Part shown: in pieces, positions 1 to 8,673 of the stretch | Position numbering within the stretch: the first letter of the stretch is position 1 | How the letters are laid out: each line of letters starts with the position of its first letter | Assembly (NCBI GenBank): GCA_963743575.1 | Contig: CAVUQC010000004.1 | Location: forward strand, 1 to 64,000 | DNA length: 64,000 bases | Reading direction: 5' to 3' | Source: DASUPK01 sp963743575 | GTDB taxonomy: Bacteria > Actinomycetota > Thermoleophilia > Solirubrobacterales > 70-9 | Notes under the pieces: model-generated | The model's input: only the letters and a program-made list of their open reading frames with translations | Databases searched by the model: none | Told to the model about the DNA's origin: nothing | Position numbers and translations under genes: made by a program

Positions 1-41
1 GTCCACCTTCAGCTCATACGTAGGTGACGAAAGGAACAGGC

Positions 42-476
42 ATGTTCAAGATCGGATGGAAGCAGGCTCAGGCGACCGTCATCGCTCGCGAGACTCACGA
101 GGGCCAGTACCGCAGGGGCATCAACGTCTACGCCCCGACCGGCCAATATCACCACGTCTACGACTACGTCGTCGATGTCGAGCCCGACGATGGGACCCCG
201 GCCTTCCGCGCGGAGTTCACCGAGATGTTCAAGTCCGATACGGATCGTCGGCCGCTCGTCGGGGAGAAAGCTCAGGTGAAGTTCAACCCCAAGACCCAGG
301 AGACCCTGTTCGACCGCGATGTCCTTTGGAAGGAAGCCAAGGCTGAGAAGCAGGCCGGCAAGGAGAAATTCGATTCGATAGCCGAGGCGCCCGTGGGGAC
401 TCCTGCCGGTAAGCCGGGTCTGGCCGGGGAAGTGGCCCAGCAGATCGAGGACAAACTGCGCGAAGAAGGGAAGTAA
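42..476 (+). CDS. Hypothetical protein, about 144 aa
   Basis: I do not recognise this family. The ATG at 42 follows a purine-rich AAAGGA stretch; a GTG at 24 would add six residues. The N-terminal half looks like a compact beta-rich domain (MFKIGWKQAQATVIA, then YHHVYDYVVDVEPDD). It continues with VGEKAQVKFNPKTQET, which resembles small beta-barrel domains of uncharacterised actinobacterial proteins. The C-terminal third is charged and probably helical (KEAKAEKQAGKEKFD, then a glycine/proline linker and QQIEDKLREEGK). There is no signal peptide or membrane segment, so it is probably cytosolic. It converges on typA, with about 80 bp between the two stops. Function unknown. Confidence 0.7.
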   Translation: MFKIGWKQAQATVIARETHEGQYRRGINVYAPTGQYHHVYDYVVDVEPDDGTPAFRAEFTEMFKSDTDRRPLVGEKAQVKFNPKTQETLFDRDVLWKEAKAEKQAGKEKFDSIAEAPVGTPAGKPGLAGEVAQQIEDKLREEGK

Positions 477-554
477 CGCAGCTCCAGGTTGAAGGGGGTC
501 AGCCGGATCCGTTGACCGCGGCCTTCTCGGCCCGCGCTCGGGTGCGCGCCGCCT

Positions 555-2352
555 TCACCCGCTGACCTGGTCGAGGGCGGTCTTGCGCGGCCGCACCGAC
601 TCCGGCGTGATCTCGACGCACTCGTCCTCGCGGATGAACTCCACCGCCTCCTCGAGTGAGAGGCGCTTGGCCGGCACCAGCTTGACCATCTCGTCCGCCG
701 ACGCCGCCCGGACGTTGGTCTGCTGCTTCTCCTTGATCGCGTTGACGTCGAGGTCCTCGGCGCGCGAGTTCTCGCCGACGATCATGCCCTCGTAGACGTC
801 CTCGCCCGGGCCGACGAAGAGCGAGCCGCGCTCCTGCAGGGAGAAGAGGGCGAAGGCGGCGGTCTTCCCCTGGCGGTCGGCGACCAGCGAGCCGGTCGGC
901 CGCATCCGCAGGTCGCCGGCCCAGGGCTCCCAGCGGTCGAAGACGTGGTGCATCAGGCCGGTGCCGCGGGTCTCGGTCAGGAACTCGGTTCGGAAGCCGA
1001 TCAGCCCGCGCGCCGGCACCAGGAACTCGAGGCGGACCCAGCCGGTCGAGTGGTTGATCATCTGCTCCATCCGCCCCTTGCGCACCGCGAGCGCCTGGGT
1101 GACGACGCCGACGAAGTCCTCGGGCACGTCGATCGAGAGGAGCTCGACCGGCTCGCAGAGCTTGCCGTCGACCTCGCGGGTCAGCACCTGCGGCTGGCCG
1201 GCGGTGAGCTCGAACCCCTCGCGCCGCATCAGCTCCAGCAGCACGACCAGCTGCAGCTCGCCGCGGCCCTCGATCTCCCAGACCTCGGGCCGCTCGGTGT
1301 CGCGGACCCGGATCGAGACGTTCCCGACCAGCTCCTGGTCGAGGCGGTCGCGGATCTGCCGCGCCGTCAGGCGCGAGCCTTCCTTGCCCGCCAGCGGCGA
1401 GGTGTTGATCCCGACCGTGATCGAGAGCGAGGGCTCGTCCACCGTGATCACCGGCAGCGGCCGCGGGTCCTCGGGATCGGCGAGCGTCTCCCCGATCGTC
1501 ACGTCGGGCAGGCCGGCGACGGCGATGATCTCGCCGGGCCCGGCCTCGGTCGGCCTCGACCCGCTCGAGCGCCTCGGTCACGTAGAGGTTGCTGACCGTC
1601 GCGTTGGAGATCTCGCCGTTCGCCCGGCACCAGGCGATCCGCTGCCCGTCGCGAATCGTCCCGTTCCGCACCCGGCAGAGCGCGAGCCGCCCCACATAAG
1701 GGGACGCGTCCAGGTTGGTGACGTGCGCCTGCAGCGGCGCGCCCTCCTCGTACTCCGGCGCCGGGATCCGCTCCAGCACCAGGTCGAGGAGGGGGGAGAG
1801 GTCGGTGCCCTCCTCGCCCTCCTCCAGCGAGGCCCAGCCGGCCCGGGCGTTCGTGTAGACGATCGGAAAGTCGATCTGCGACTCGTCGGCATCGAGATCG
1901 AGAAAGAGCTCATAGACCTCATCGACCACCTCGCCGATCCGAGCATCGGGCCGATCGACCTTGTTCACCACCAGGATCACCGGCAGATGGGCCTCGAGCG
2001 CCTTGCGGAGCACGAAGCGGGTCTGGGGGAGGGGCCCCTCGGAGGCGTCGACGAGGAGCAGCACCCCATCGACCATCGTCAGCCCGCGCTCGACCTCCCC
2101 ACCGAAGTCCGCATGCCCGGGCGTGTCGATGATGTTGAGCTTGGTCTCCCCGTACCGAACGGACGTGTTCTTGGCGAGGATCGTGATCCCCTTCTCCCGC
2201 TCGAGATCGGTGGAGTCCATGACCCGCTCGGCGACGTCCTGCCCGGACCGAAAGGCGCCGGACTGCCAGAGCATGGCGTCGACGAGCGTCGTCTTGCCAT
2301 GGTCGACGTGAGCGATGATCGCGACGTTGCGGAGGTCGGAGCGGCGGGGCAT
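555..2352 (-). CDS. typA: TypA/BipA ribosome-associated GTPase, frameshifted
   Basis: TypA/BipA is a translational GTPase that binds the 70S ribosome and supports growth and ribosome assembly under stress. Starting at MPRRSDLRN the protein shows all G motifs: AHVDHGKTT (G1), the REKGITI switch, DTPGHADF (G3) and NKVDRPDA (G4). The second half carries the EF-G-like domains and the TypA C-terminal part (GRGELQLVVLLELMRREGFE, ARGLIGFRTEFLTETRGTG, then a KTALDQV tail). The two halves lie in different frames. The break is near 1545-1560, in a GC-rich run between ALERVEAD and EAGPGEIIAVAGLPD. Total length of about 599 aa is normal for the family. Because the protein is highly conserved on both sides, a sequencing error is more likely than a true pseudogene. 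Confidence 0.93.
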
Positions 2353-2463
2353 GGGGCGCGGGATGGTAGGGAGCAGGGAGATCGGGCAGTTTGTGAGACG
2401 CGATTTGACCGGACTAGGGCGACGGCACCGGCAGCTGGCCATCATTCTCATTGGCCTCGGGAT

Positions 2464-2700
2464 ATGGCCCTGCAGAGACGCTCGAACATCGCCAACACCG
2501 CGGTTCGCATTTTTCTTCAAGAGTTCGGCGCAACCTACGACGCGATGCGCGGCTTACCGAAGTACGTTCGCAAGAGGGATCTGCCTCAGATCGCGACGTA
2601 CTTCGGAGGGGCGTGCTGCTATTGCGGTGCGTCGTTTGACACTGGCTGGCCAGCGGTCGAGGAGCACGGCCTATCTCCTCATGCTGCCGGAACTTTGTGA
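2464..2700 (+). pseudogene. HNH endonuclease, N-terminal fragment
   Basis: The 78-residue reading frame starts at MALQRRSNIANTAV. It contains FGGACCYCGASFDTGWPAVEEH, which matches the start of an HNH nuclease: a CxxC zinc knuckle, then the acidic-His pair that normally leads into a LIPxNR-type stretch. Immediately after the His the sequence loses all HNH character and stops, so the second zinc knuckle and the catalytic His/Asn are missing. The fragment runs straight into a fragment of a type I specificity-like protein, suggesting an internal deletion joined two defence genes. It lies at the left border of the defence island, divergent from typA. It is unlikely to be active. Confidence 0.55.
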
Positions 2701-2911
2701 AGCCTTTCGTCGACTCCAGGGGGGCAAACGGCATGCGCGACTCGACCCAGAAGAGCTTTTAGATCTGAAGGTCGAGCTTCCTCCGGAGGAGCGACGCCGA
2801 GACATTGCCGATGCCCTCGAACAGAGCAGAGAACGGATCTCGGAACTACGCCGCGAAGCCCTCGACGTAAGGACGAGGATGGACAATGCCTTCGCGGAAG
2901 TGAGGGAGTAG
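2681..2911 (+). pseudogene. Type I restriction specificity-like C-terminal fragment
   Basis: The frame from MLPELCEAFRRLQGG reads RHARLDPEELLDLKVELPP and then a long charged helix (RRRDIADALEQSRERISELR). This is the typical end of a target-recognition domain in HsdS-type or N6-methyltransferase-associated specificity proteins: a GxxR..LxxEELLxLxVPLPP segment followed by the coiled-coil spacer. Only this end (about 76 aa) is present. The rest of the specificity protein and its HsdM and HsdR partners are absent. The upstream part of the frame overlaps the HNH fragment, so the two are best read as one deletion scar. It ends eight bases before the next ATG. Confidence 0.5.
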
Positions 2912-2918
2912 GGATCCG

Positions 2919-3506
2919 ATGCCCACGATTGAGGAAGAACGCCGCCTAGCCCAGATCGCTGCAGATTGGGTTCGTTTGAATTCCCTGGACGACATTTGGA
3001 CTCGAGAGATTGAGGTCTTGCGAGCCGCAGGGCCTAGATATCGAGATCGAAATCTGTTCCGCGATCTCGGGAACCTCATCAGCGATATGCAGCGCCTTCT
3101 CGATCGAATCCCCCCGCAGAGCCGTCTCGTCCTAGGCGTTCTGGAGGACAACGACACCGAGCGGATCGACTCAGCGACGGACTCGATCGCGACCGACCCT
3201 GATGCTCCGCAAGAAGCGCGGGAGTTTGCTCGATGGTGTCGAGACCAGGGCGGGCCAAAGACAATTCTGGCCCGTTCGGTAACGCGTCTCTCAGAGCGCT
3301 CGGGCGAAGTCTCTCTGGAGTTTGAGAGTAAGCGGCGGTCGCTGTCTGTCGGTGACCTGCCCCCTGCGGATCTGCCGCTCGACGTCAAGTGCGCTCTGGT
3401 CGCGGCGCTTGGGCTGCTCGGCTACATGATGGGTGCAGATCCCGCCGAGGTTGTCATGGCCACTGGGATGGCGATGGTCGCGATGAGCTGTTTCGACGTT
3501 CTCTAG
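2919..3506 (+). CDS. Hypothetical protein with hydrophobic C-terminus, 195 aa
   Basis: I do not recognise this protein. About 150 residues are soluble and charged (MPTIEEERRLAQIAADWVRL, then helices with many Arg and Asp). Residues 155-195 are hydrophobic (ALVAALGLLGYMMG, then VVMATGMAMVAMS) and could form one or two membrane segments. A purine-rich GAGGGAGTAGGGA stretch precedes the ATG. It follows a restriction-system scar and precedes a DNA methyltransferase on the same strand, with about 190 bp between, so it belongs to the defence island by position. A soluble domain with a terminal membrane hairpin is a common layout for cell-suicide effectors, but no catalytic motif is visible here. 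Confidence 0.6.
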   Translation: MPTIEEERRLAQIAADWVRLNSLDDIWTREIEVLRAAGPRYRDRNLFRDLGNLISDMQRLLDRIPPQSRLVLGVLEDNDTERIDSATDSIATDPDAPQEAREFARWCRDQGGPKTILARSVTRLSERSGEVSLEFESKRRSLSVGDLPPADLPLDVKCALVAALGLLGYMMGADPAEVVMATGMAMVAMSCFDVL

Positions 3507-3696
3507 CCCGCTGGGTCACAAGGGCGACGAAGTTTCATTCCCGAATGTGTGCGTGGCAGCGACGGCGCGTCGCAGGTCGCTGTCCTGGCTGAGCTCGTAT
3601 CTCACCGGCGTTTGCGAGATCTTTCGGATCTGGCGACCGTCTTGACGCTCTGAACCCGGTTTCGCGACCGAACGCCCGTCTACGTTTGGGGTTCGA

Positions 3697-4752
3697 ATGA
3701 ATCCGACCGTGATCGACCTGTTCGCTGGATGCGGAGGCCTGACTCAGGGGTTCGTCGAAGCAGGCTTCACTCCGATCTTCGCCGTCGAATGGGATGAGGA
3801 TGCCGCGGAGACATACCGGCGGAACTTCGGTGACCATGTGTTCGTCGGGCCGATAGAGGACGTCCATCGCTTTCCTTCTGCAGACGTCGTGGTGGGCGGA
3901 CCTCCGTGCCAAGGGTTTTCCCCTCTGAACATGCGCGGAGTCGGGCTGGAGAGGCGAGGACTCTGGGAGCACTATCTGCGTGCCTTGAGCGATGCCGAGC
4001 CCGACGTTTTCGTCATGGAGAACGTCCCCCAGCTCCTTCGATCCGCTGAGTACGCGGAGTTCTGCGACGCCGTTCATCAGCTTCCCGGCGAGTATCGATT
4101 GCGCGGAGAGGTGCTGAATGCGGCCGATTTCGGGGTCCCACAGCGCCGCCGCCGGGCGATCGTCATCGGTTCTCGGGGAGGAGAACCGCCATGGCCGGAG
4201 CCGACCCATCAGGACCCGGGCCAGCCGAGCCGTTTCGGACGGAGCCCGTGGGTTTCATTCGGCGAGGCAGTCAAGGGTCTCCCGTTGCAGCCTGACGGTT
4301 CCAGCTGGCACCGTCCGCGGAATCCTCGCCCGATGAGTGTTGAGCGGTATCGAGCCATCCCGAAGGAGGGGGAGGGTCGGTTTGAGCTCGCGGCTCGCCG
4401 ACCCGATATAACGCCGCGTTGCTGGCTCGAGAAGGAGACGGGCTCCACGGACGTCTTCGGTCGCCTATGGTGGGATCGCCCCGCGTACACGATCCGAACG
4501 GAGTTCTACAAGCCCGAGAAGGGTCGGTATCTGCACCCGACAGAGCATCGGCCGATCACGGTGCGAGAGGCTGCTCGCTGCATGACATTTCCCGACGATT
4601 TCGTTCTTCCGGAAGAGCAGTCGATGACGTCAGTCGCTCGCCAGATCGGGAATGCAGTGCCATCGTTGCTTGCCCGCCGCATCGCCGAGGCGATTGCTGA
4701 GCAACTCCAGGACAGAGCTTCAGTCCCCGACGATGTGGCGATCGCAGCCTGA
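3697..4752 (+). CDS. DNA (cytosine-5) methyltransferase, DISARM-associated (DrmMII-like)
   Basis: The enzyme transfers a methyl group from SAM to carbon 5 of cytosine in a specific DNA site. All diagnostic motifs are present: DLFAGCGGLTQGF (motif I, residues 7-19), GGPPCQGFS with the catalytic Cys (motif IV, about 67-75), ENVPQ (motif VI), a QRRRR run (motif VIII) and RQIGNAVP (motif X, near 320). A target-recognition region lies at about 160-290. The length of 351 aa is usual. It is convergent with a Vsr gene and neighbours drmB and drmA, so it probably marks host DNA for the DISARM-like system. Alternatively it is a Dcm-type enzyme that merely travels with vsr. Methylation specificity cannot be read from the sequence. 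Confidence 0.93.
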   Translation: MNPTVIDLFAGCGGLTQGFVEAGFTPIFAVEWDEDAAETYRRNFGDHVFVGPIEDVHRFPSADVVVGGPPCQGFSPLNMRGVGLERRGLWEHYLRALSDAEPDVFVMENVPQLLRSAEYAEFCDAVHQLPGEYRLRGEVLNAADFGVPQRRRRAIVIGSRGGEPPWPEPTHQDPGQPSRFGRSPWVSFGEAVKGLPLQPDGSSWHRPRNPRPMSVERYRAIPKEGEGRFELAARRPDITPRCWLEKETGSTDVFGRLWWDRPAYTIRTEFYKPEKGRYLHPTEHRPITVREAARCMTFPDDFVLPEEQSMTSVARQIGNAVPSLLARRIAEAIAEQLQDRASVPDDVAIAA

Positions 4753-4770
4753 GTCTCTGGATCTGATCGG

Positions 4771-5217
4771 TTAGCCGGCTTCGGCGCGAACGGTCATAAG
4801 CAAGCGCCGCACTCGGTCAGCCGCTTCTTCAGGATCTTCGTGCTCCCATATCCGCAGGACCGTCCAGCCGGCCTCCTCCAAGGCTGACGTCTGCTCCTTG
4901 TCGCGTGCCGTATTGCGGGCGAACTTCTTCCGCCAGAACGTCCGGTTGGCGCGGGGGAGTTCGCCATGTTCGGGACATGCGTGCCAATAGCACCCGTCGA
5001 CAAACACAGCGATCCGCTGCTTGGTGAATATGACGTCAGGTCTGACGATCCCGACCTCGGTCCGAATCGGCCGATCGATCCGGAAACGAAAACCGCGTCG
5101 GTGAAGGAGCGAGCGGATCGCGACTTCAGGCTTGGTGTCGCGCCGGCGGTTCGCCTTCATCGTCGCCGTTGCGTGTGGACTCGAGGGCAGAACTACAGGA
5201 TTCTGTGACCGGGGCAT
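4771..5217 (-). CDS. vsr: Very short patch repair endonuclease (Vsr)
   Basis: Vsr nicks DNA at T:G mismatches created by deamination of 5-methylcytosine and starts their repair. The family signature is clear: RRRDTKPEVAIRSLLHRRGF near the N-terminus, RPDVIFTKQRIAVFVDGCYW with the catalytic Asp and metal ligands, HACPEHGE zinc ligands, and a closing GWTVLRIWEHE. Its 148 aa is the standard length. The start at 5217 places DTKPE about 28 residues in, as in relatives; an ATG at 5160 would remove conserved residues. It converges on the C5 methyltransferase with an 18 bp gap, a classic functional pairing. It lies 52 bp downstream of the NERD-helicase gene and may be the last gene of that operon. 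Confidence 0.93.
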   Translation of the reverse strand: MPRSQNPVVLPSSPHATATMKANRRRDTKPEVAIRSLLHRRGFRFRIDRPIRTEVGIVRPDVIFTKQRIAVFVDGCYWHACPEHGELPRANRTFWRKKFARNTARDKEQTSALEEAGWTVLRIWEHEDPEEAADRVRRLLMTVRAEAG

Positions 5218-5269
5218 CGTCGGATCGAAGTCGAATCATCCGACGCGTATCTGCCGTGACTCAAGCGAG

Positions 5270-6967
5270 CTACATCAGCTCGAAAGGTTCCAGCTCGCGA
5301 CGCCCCTGTTTCTCCGCCTCGGCGACTCTGTCGATGAATGTCGGAGTCGTTTCTTGGGCGCGCAACACGGCGAGGAGCGTTCTCGCCCGGCTGGCTCCGA
5401 CGTAGAGCAGGCCTCGCGCGGTGTTCGTATCAAGGTCATCAACATCCGCCAGCAAGACGGCGTCGGACTCCAGGCCCTTGAATGATTGAATCGTTGAGAA
5501 TGGAATGACGCCAGGTTCATCCTCGGGCGGTTCACCCGATCGATCTCTGATCCGTACGCCGATACCGAGGTCAGAGGCAGCGGCGGATGACGCGAAGCGA
5601 CGCGGCGACAGGATGGTTATTGCCTCGGGCGGGACACCCTGATCCAGCCAGTCCTTGATACATGCACGGGCGGCTTTGCTCTGGCCCTTACGGTCACTCC
5701 ACTCTCTGTCGACCGTCTTGGGACCTTCCGTGAATGCAACCTCATCGGTCCCGATTCCCGACAGATATCGGACCTGCTCGGCGATCTCCCTCGTGTTTCG
5801 ACAGTTGATGTCGAGCGGATAGGACTCGTAGTCGTGCAGATGTTTGAGGTTCGCGTCGGCGCCCAGCAGAATCGCCTGTTGCTGATCCCAGAACACGCGC
5901 CACGATCCGGCTCGCATTCCTCCTCGAAGTAGGCAGCCCAGTACATCGAGCCGTCCCTCTGTGAGCAGATCCTGACCCTCGTCGATCACAAGGGCGTCGT
6001 AGGACTCCGCCAGCTGCAGAAGCGAAGCTGCCTCCATGGCGGCGAGAGGTCGGTGGACCTCGAATCGGTCCTCGTCTGAGGCGTCGTCGGGGACCATCCC
6101 CTCGGTTCCGCCCTCTTTGATGAGGCGGGTGATCAGCTTGTCCGAATGCTCGACAGTGAGATTGGTTTGGTCGAGGCGTTTTTCGAGGTGCGCTGCCAGG
6201 GCCTTGCTGTAGCACGTGAGGAGCGTCTGAGCGCCAGACTCGGCCAACCTGCACGCCTCGTTGATGGCGATCAGGGTTTTTCCTGTGCCGGCTCCACCCC
6301 TGACCACTACGCGGTCCTGTTCCCGGAGCCCTGAGATGGCTCTGCGCTGCTGGTCCGTATACGCGACGAGTGATCTCTTCGCCTCACGTACCGATGGCAT
6401 CACTGATTCCACGAGGTCGAAGTCCGGGCGCAACGCCTTCTGTACGCGTGCGACCGCATTGGCGTCCAAGGGTTTCGCCTTCGGATAGCGGGATCGCCAG
6501 AACTCAGCCAGCCGCTCGATGTAAGCCCGAAAGCCGGCTGCGTGGTCGCTCTCGTCATACACGACTTCGGGCAATACCTCCTCGCTCTCGACGGAGAAGA
6601 CGCAGTCGGGGAAGACGCATCCGTAGCCCGAGAGGTATGGCTGAATTTCGCGGGTCTCGTTTCTCAGTGCGGCCGATGCACCACCGACCTGCATGAACGG
6701 AGACTCCCGGAGGTCTCGTTTCCCCGCGTACCACACGCCGTCACGACACCCGACGGGGCCGCCCTTCACCTCGAGAGAGAACACTCCGAGGTCACTGATC
6801 ACGATGAAGTCGATTTCGCCGATCGGCTTGTACGGATGGCGGGGAACCCCGACGTGATGTAGTCCGACCCAGCCGGCCGGGGTCTCCTCTTCGATCAGCC
6901 TGAAGACTCGGCGCTCAGGATCCTTCTTGGAACCTGCCGCCATAGCGGGAGGGACCATCCGGGCCAT
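5270..6967 (-). CDS. NERD-domain/UvrD-like SF1 helicase
   Basis: This 565-aa protein joins an N-terminal NERD nuclease-related domain (about 20-130) to an SF1 helicase core. The NERD part shows GEIDFIVISDLGVFSLEVKGG, with the Asp and Glu-x-Lys of a PD-(D/E)XK-like fold. The helicase part has Walker A RGGAGTGKTLIA (about 225), Walker B VIDEGQDLL (about 330), LDINCRNTREI, and IQSFKGLESDAVLL with YVGASRAR near the end. Such proteins probably unwind and cut DNA. Its ATG overlaps the drmB stop by one base, so it is translationally coupled to drmB. Canonical DISARM has no NERD-UvrD protein, making this a candidate replacement for the missing nuclease-type component (DrmC). The role in defence is inferred from context. 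Confidence 0.88.
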   Translation of the reverse strand: MARMVPPAMAAGSKKDPERRVFRLIEEETPAGWVGLHHVGVPRHPYKPIGEIDFIVISDLGVFSLEVKGGPVGCRDGVWYAGKRDLRESPFMQVGGASAALRNETREIQPYLSGYGCVFPDCVFSVESEEVLPEVVYDESDHAAGFRAYIERLAEFWRSRYPKAKPLDANAVARVQKALRPDFDLVESVMPSVREAKRSLVAYTDQQRRAISGLREQDRVVVRGGAGTGKTLIAINEACRLAESGAQTLLTCYSKALAAHLEKRLDQTNLTVEHSDKLITRLIKEGGTEGMVPDDASDEDRFEVHRPLAAMEAASLLQLAESYDALVIDEGQDLLTEGRLDVLGCLLRGGMRAGSWRVFWDQQQAILLGADANLKHLHDYESYPLDINCRNTREIAEQVRYLSGIGTDEVAFTEGPKTVDREWSDRKGQSKAARACIKDWLDQGVPPEAITILSPRRFASSAAASDLGIGVRIRDRSGEPPEDEPGVIPFSTIQSFKGLESDAVLLADVDDLDTNTARGLLYVGASRARTLLAVLRAQETTPTFIDRVAEAEKQGRRELEPFELM

Positions 6968-8673
6968 CAGGCATCGAGGAGGGGGCTGAAGAACCCGAAC
7001 TCCCGATCGTTCGGGAGCCCGACGAGCATCGCGCGGTCCAGCAGTGTGTTTCGGCGTTCGCAGCTCGTTTCAGGAAGCAGGGCGCATGAATGACACGCCG
7101 CGAGATTCAATCCTTCAACGCCTTGGGCCGCCGTTTCGGAGCACACTGGATCGCTTGAGCACCACCCATATCTCTGGATCGCCTCCGGAACGCTCACCCT
7201 GAGCCGATCATGCTCTGCCTGAGAAACCACGCCGCCGAGGCTGCCGGCGCTGTCCGCAGCAGCCGTATAAACGAGGATGCCGGTGTCATCGTCGAGGGCG
7301 TATATCCGCTCGCGAAGTGATGCCGCCGGATACCCACCGGACAGCGACCACTGGTCAATGAGGGCATGCGCGAAGGCATGCGCAACGAGGAAGGCGGCCG
7401 TCAGCGGTTCGCCTTGCGGATTGAAGAATGAGTCCGCCCATCGACCCGCCAAGAGGGTCAGGCGGTCCCTCACGCGTGGGTGCTGCTCCCATTCTTCGAT
7501 TGCCTCGGAGCGGAGTCGAAGGAATACACCTTCGCCATGAATGGGAATCGCCGGGAACCAGTTCGTGTCCATTGCCATCGGACACGGGTTGTCTGAGGGA
7601 ATCAATCGAAAGAAACCGGTGAGGGCCCGTACTTCCCGCAGCCGACTCACGCTGGTGATCAGGTCAATGAACGGGGAGAGTTCGTTCGGTGGTTCCATCG
7701 CTTCCGCGACGAATTCAGAATCGGCATCGCCCTTGCGCCCCTGACACAGAGCGCGGAATTCCTCGCGGCGGATCTGACTGTCGGTCTTGTCCTTGGCTTC
7801 CTCGCCCTTTCGCTCATCAACGGCAGCGAGGACCTCCTCCCCGGAGTGATTGACTTGGTCCTGGTTCAGCAGATGAGTCGCGAGCGCCATGAGTGTGCCG
7901 CGGTCGGCGTCCATGCTCAGTGCGCCCCAGTGACGCTGGACGAATTGCTGAAGCCCGTCGCTCCACGGAGGAATCGAAAGCACCGACCGTACGATCGGGA
8001 ACCAGACGTTTGATGCGCCTCGCTGAGTGCCACGCAGGGCCTTTCCGCAATCTTCATTCCCTGCTTCCCTCCGAAGCCAAGGACGTTCGCCGCCGCAGGA
8101 CTTGCTCGACACGAGACCGCCTCGGTTCAGCGCGCCATCCATCGTCTCCTTGAGACCACATGTGCGGCATTCCACTTCGATGGATGCGAGAGATCCTGAT
8201 CCCCCCTGGAATACGAGGTAAAGCTCATGATCCTGTCCGGTTCCTCCGAGATCTCGCCGTGACTGGTGCACCCAATGCCAATACGGGAAGTCCTCGATGT
8301 GGCCCAGTTCGCAGACGGCGACGAATCTCGATGGAACCAAGGTCGAGCCGCAATGCTTGCAGCGTCCCTTCAGGTCCGAAGCGAGCCGCCCCCAGGTGTC
8401 GAGCCTCCGGCAATCTGGATTCGAGCAGTAGTACCAACGCGGGAATCGGACCGCCGGGATGTGGTTCTGCTTCTTCGCCCAGAAATCAGAACCATCTCCG
8501 CCGGGAGGCAGGCGAAGGTGCTTACCGCCGACTTGTAGTCGTGGCTCCAGCACTTGATCAGAGGCCGCCCAATCGTCCAGCCCCGCGATCATCACCGATT
8601 CATCCTCAAGGGCGACGATCGACCCCACCCCGTAGGTCGTGATCAGTTGACTGCGGCGAACGCTGCCCTTCAT
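6967..8673 (-). CDS. drmB: DISARM protein DrmB (DUF1998)
   Basis: This 568-aa protein has the marks of DrmB. The start is MKGSVRRSQLITTYGVGSIV. A four-Cys zinc finger follows at about 80-105 (YCSNPDCRRLD, then GRCKHCGS), with another Cys pair at CRTCG. At the C-terminus lies a DUF1998 segment (LAACHSCALLPETSCERRN, near 520-540). DrmB works with the DrmA helicase; in studied DISARM systems the DrmAB complex binds DNA with a free 5-prime end and restricts incoming phage DNA. The gene overlaps drmA by ATGA (8670-8673) and abuts the NERD-helicase gene by one base, so the three are translationally coupled. The reading frame is intact, unlike that of drmA. Confidence 0.85.
   Translation of the reverse strand: MKGSVRRSQLITTYGVGSIVALEDESVMIAGLDDWAASDQVLEPRLQVGGKHLRLPPGGDGSDFWAKKQNHIPAVRFPRWYYCSNPDCRRLDTWGRLASDLKGRCKHCGSTLVPSRFVAVCELGHIEDFPYWHWVHQSRRDLGGTGQDHELYLVFQGGSGSLASIEVECRTCGLKETMDGALNRGGLVSSKSCGGERPWLRREAGNEDCGKALRGTQRGASNVWFPIVRSVLSIPPWSDGLQQFVQRHWGALSMDADRGTLMALATHLLNQDQVNHSGEEVLAAVDERKGEEAKDKTDSQIRREEFRALCQGRKGDADSEFVAEAMEPPNELSPFIDLITSVSRLREVRALTGFFRLIPSDNPCPMAMDTNWFPAIPIHGEGVFLRLRSEAIEEWEQHPRVRDRLTLLAGRWADSFFNPQGEPLTAAFLVAHAFAHALIDQWSLSGGYPAASLRERIYALDDDTGILVYTAAADSAGSLGGVVSQAEHDRLRVSVPEAIQRYGWCSSDPVCSETAAQGVEGLNLAACHSCALLPETSCERRNTLLDRAMLVGLPNDREFGFFSPLLDA

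Noticed and set aside
961..2700. Long plus-strand open frame opposite typA
   Set aside because: Antisense to the conserved typA motifs; only its last 78 codons (the HNH fragment) carry a recognisable motif.
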